Source: an uncultured Clostridia bacterium | GTDB taxonomy: Bacteria; Bacillota; Clostridia; UMGS1883 | DNA: 6,218 nucleotides | NCBI GenBank assembly: GCA_947629615.1 | Contig: CANRER010000089.1 | Location: forward strand, 1-6,218 | Direction: 5' to 3' | Shown: positions 6,042-6,218 of the stretch, one piece after another | Layout of the letters: each line of letters begins with the position of its first letter | How positions within the stretch are numbered: the stretch's first letter is position 1 | Program-made: the position numbers and the translations under genes | Notes under the pieces: model-generated | Database searches by the model: none | What the model saw: the letters and a program-made list of their open reading frames with translations, nothing else | Told to the model about the DNA's origin: nothing

Positions 6042-6218
6042 TTACTTACTTGCTTCCTCGACGGCCACAGCCACGGCAACTGTCGCGCCTACCATCGGGT
6101 TATTGCCCATACCGATAAGGCCCATCATCTCAACGTGGGCGGGAACGGAGGAGGAGCCGGCGAACTGAGCGTCGCTATGCATTCTGCCCATGGTGTCGGT
6201 CATGCCGTAGGAGGCGGG
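6042..6218 (-). CDS. GGGtGRT-family protein, C-terminal 58 residues, 5' part cut by window edge
   Basis: On the minus strand a frame enters at the right edge and ends with TAA at 6044-6042. It gives 58 residues beginning PASYGMTDTMGRMHSDAQFAG and containing SVPAHVEMMGLIGMGNNPMVG before an Ala/Val-rich end. From memory this matches the highly conserved tail of the GGGtGRT protein family (about 330 residues, common in Clostridia), whose naming motif lies just upstream, outside the window. The function of the family is not established as far as I know, so none is given here. The short conserved Gly/Met-rich tail shows no membrane segment or signal. The gene converges on the flippase gene and shares its terminator. 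Confidence 0.82.
   Translation of the reverse strand, partial: PASYGMTDTMGRMHSDAQFAGSSSVPAHVEMMGLIGMGNNPMVGATVAVAVAVEEASK

Overview
The window looks like a chromosomal segment from an anaerobic, GC-rich member of the Clostridia (Oscillospiraceae-like, plausibly gut-derived). The evidence is the Gram-positive-type tig-clpP-clpX order, strong AGGAGG-type ribosome binding sites, a SpoVB/MurJ-type flippase, a family 26 glycoside hydrolase and a GGGtGRT-family protein, all with codons rich in G/C at third positions. The taxonomic placement is inference.

Layout from left to right: (1) the C-terminal part of a GH26 glycosidase on the + strand, running in from the left edge and ending at 739; (2) a 127-base convergent intergenic stretch with a bidirectional hairpin terminator near 818-846; (3) a minus-strand proteostasis cluster, transcribed tig (4084-2792), then clpP (2732-2151), then clpX (2129-867), encoding the ribosome-bound chaperone trigger factor, the ClpP peptidase and its ClpX unfoldase; (4) a 269-base AT-rich divergent control region (4085-4353) with a sigma-A-like promoter facing each way and two short inverted repeats; (5) a + strand MOP-superfamily flippase of the SpoVB/MurJ group (4354-5973); (6) a second bidirectional terminator near 6001-6027; (7) the last 58 codons of a minus-strand GGGtGRT-family protein running off the right edge.

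The three minus-strand genes act in one process. Trigger factor folds nascent chains at the ribosome exit. ClpX unfolds tagged or damaged proteins and feeds them into the ClpP barrel. All the key ClpX and ClpP residues are present, including the ClpX IGF loop that docks on ClpP, so the pair should form a working ClpXP protease. The flippase probably exports a lipid-linked envelope precursor and is controlled separately. Two hairpin terminators insulate the blocks.

I see no mobile element, CRISPR array, tRNA, rRNA or defence system, and no convincing undescribed system. The points most worth a second look are the histidine-to-asparagine change next to the GH26 acid/base glutamate, the uncharacterised GGGtGRT protein, and the vegetative-type promoter in front of the SpoVB/MurJ-like gene.
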